DNA of 64,000 nucleotides, taken from NCBI GenBank assembly GCA_041402005.1, contig JAWKTB010000002.1, positions 310,001 through 374,000 on the forward strand, in the 5' to 3' direction. Positions 63,027-64,000 of the stretch are shown here, one piece after another. How positions within the stretch are numbered: the stretch's first letter is position 1; each line of letters opens with the position of its first letter. Source of the stretch: JAJRXR01 sp041402005. GTDB taxonomy: Bacteria; Planctomycetota; Phycisphaerae; Phycisphaerales; UBA1924. The translations under genes were made by a program, and so were the position numbers. The notes under the pieces were generated by a model. That model was not told the DNA's origin and ran no database searches. It worked only from the letters and a program-made list of their open reading frames with translations.

Positions 63027-64000
63027 TCAAGCGCCGGCAGGCCGCAGCGCCAGCGTCCCGACCATCAACTCATGCAGATCGATGTTGTCGATCGTCGGAG
63101 CCAGCCGCTCCGCCCCGGGCCCCAGCGCCGTCACCTCGACCAGGTCCGCCGTGTGGTTCGGGCTCACGAACGCCACCCCCAACGAGTTCGCCAGCACCGC
63201 CCCCAGCACCGGCCCGAACCCCGACGCCGCCAGGAACCCGTCCGCCCGCTCATGCTCCACGAAGTGGCGGTACAGCCACGCCCGATCCGAGTCGCGAAGC
63301 TCCACCCCGGTCGCCTGGTACACGAGCATCGGCAGCACGCCCATCATCTCCTCGGGCGAGGCGCCCGTCCCCATCTGATCGCTGATCCAGTCGAACGAGT
63401 GGCGGGCGCGCTCCAGCCGCGCGAATCCCTGATTCCCGGGCTCCTTGTACAGCGTGAGCCCCGGGTTCGCGTTGCCGTGGTCCGTCGTCACGATCAGCAG
63501 CGTGTCGTCCCGCTCCATCGTGAACCGCACCGCCTCCTCCAGCGCCTCGTCGAAGGCGATCTGGTCCGCGATGATCGCGCACGCATCGTTCGCGTGCGCC
63601 GCGTGATCCACGCGCCCCCCCTCGATCTGGAGCACGAACCCGTCCCCACGCGACGACAGCCGATCGAGCGCCGCCCGCGCCATCGTGCGGATGTGGGGCT
63701 CGTCCTCCCCCCGATCGAGCTCGAAGCTCATGTGCTCTCGCTTGAACAGGCCCAGCAGGCGCCCACCGTCGTCCTCCGCGCGATCGAGCTCGCCCCCCGT
63801 GCGCACGACCTTGACGTCCGGGTGCTGCGCCAGCAGCCCGTCCGGGAAGTACCGCGCTCCGCCGCCCAACACGACGTCCACGCCCCGGTCCAGGATCTGC
63901 TCGGCGATCCCCCCCTCCAGGTCCCGCGACGGGATGTTCGCGACGAACGACGCCGGCGTCGCGTGCGTCACCCGCGTCGTCGTCACCAGCCCCGTCCCCA
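63027..64000 (-). CDS. Alkaline phosphatase, N-terminus cut by right window edge
   Basis: About 324 residues are visible, reading in from base 64000. The coding frame continues upstream of the edge, so the nucleophile Ser (DSA motif) and signal peptide are missing. Recognisable are GLVTTTRVTHATPASFVA, VDVVLGGGARYF, MVLQIEGG-type FVLQIEGGRVDHAAHAND with metal ligands, and IVTTDHGNANPG. The late His of the zinc site would lie in DNIDLHELMVG-like sequence near the C-terminus, where the motif is altered from the usual SxxHT. Likely periplasmic phosphate scavenging. Confidence 0.9.
   Translation of the reverse strand, partial: GTGLVTTTRVTHATPASFVANIPSRDLEGGIAEQILDRGVDVVLGGGARYFPDGLLAQHPDVKVVRTGGELDRAEDDGGRLLGLFKREHMSFELDRGEDEPHIRTMARAALDRLSSRGDGFVLQIEGGRVDHAAHANDACAIIADQIAFDEALEEAVRFTMERDDTLLIVTTDHGNANPGLTLYKEPGNQGFARLERARHSFDWISDQMGTGASPEEMMGVLPMLVYQATGVELRDSDRAWLYRHFVEHERADGFLAASGFGPVLGAVLANSLGVAFVSPNHTADLVEVTALGPGAERLAPTIDNIDLHELMVGTLALRPAGA

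Overview
The window looks like chromosome of a planctomycete, most likely of the class Phycisphaerae. The DNA is very GC-rich with strong third-position G/C. The gene set includes paired DUF1573 proteins, zinc-ribbon motifs of the form CxxCGYD..CPEC, many signal-peptide proteins of unknown function, and secreted proteins ending in tandem DFSDV..FL..F tails (the type called GC-type dockerin in Phycisphaerae). This assignment is inferred from sequence features, not from a search. There is one tRNA (Cys), no rRNA and no CRISPR array. Most of the window is housekeeping and cell-envelope genes in small operons.

Layout. 1-4.5 kb: a secreted propeller-like protein cut by the left edge, an MBL/beta-CASP nuclease and an S41 peptidase. 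4.6-7.1 kb: proline genes proB-proA. 7.2-11.8 kb: a low-GC secreted protein, a frameshifted menaquinone gene mqnE, and a membrane-anchored sulfotransferase. 12-21.9 kb: dnaK, rdgB carrying an embedded transposase, a PfkB kinase, two tandem TPR-sulfotransferases, an ALDH7-type dehydrogenase and rpiA. 22-28.1 kb: cupin, threonine aldolase, a TPR lipoprotein-like secreted protein, a VOC protein, Thermus-type isocitrate dehydrogenase and Sua5. 28-40.5 kb: TolC, FIST, DinB-like, fumarylacetoacetase, hydrolases, RluA-type synthase, an fRMsr-like GAF protein and S18. 40.5-47.6 kb: an operon of two DUF1573 proteins, rhodanese and DoxX/MauE, two secreted proteins and dusB. 47.7-64 kb: a Lol-type ABC exporter whose ATPase carries a zinc ribbon, a hydrolase, a GH3-type enzyme, DUF2339, nuoH, a GxxExxY cassette, tRNA-Cys, MoxR, an L7/L12-like small protein, an aquaporin and an alkaline phosphatase cut by the right edge.

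The most unusual content is a set of small palindromic mobile elements, several of them inside housekeeping genes. A REP-associated tyrosine (HUH) transposase sits in-frame inside rdgB, at the position of a beta-hairpin loop. It is bounded by 32-bp inverted REP-like ends that differ only by stem-compensating changes, and it has no start codon of its own upstream of its conserved domain. A solo copy of the same end lies at 21.9 kb. A doublet-palindrome (REPIN-like) element is inserted in-frame in proA, and a sister doublet lies just behind that gene. A 160-nt foldback sits in mqnE where the reading frame changes. A GxxExxY gene is enclosed by perfect 28-bp inverted repeats that also overlap its stop codon, and a gene-less foldback related to those ends is at 25.0 kb. 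Together they suggest that several families of palindromic elements, at least one with its own HUH transposase and one with a GxxExxY protein, move through this genome and are sometimes tolerated as extra peptide segments.
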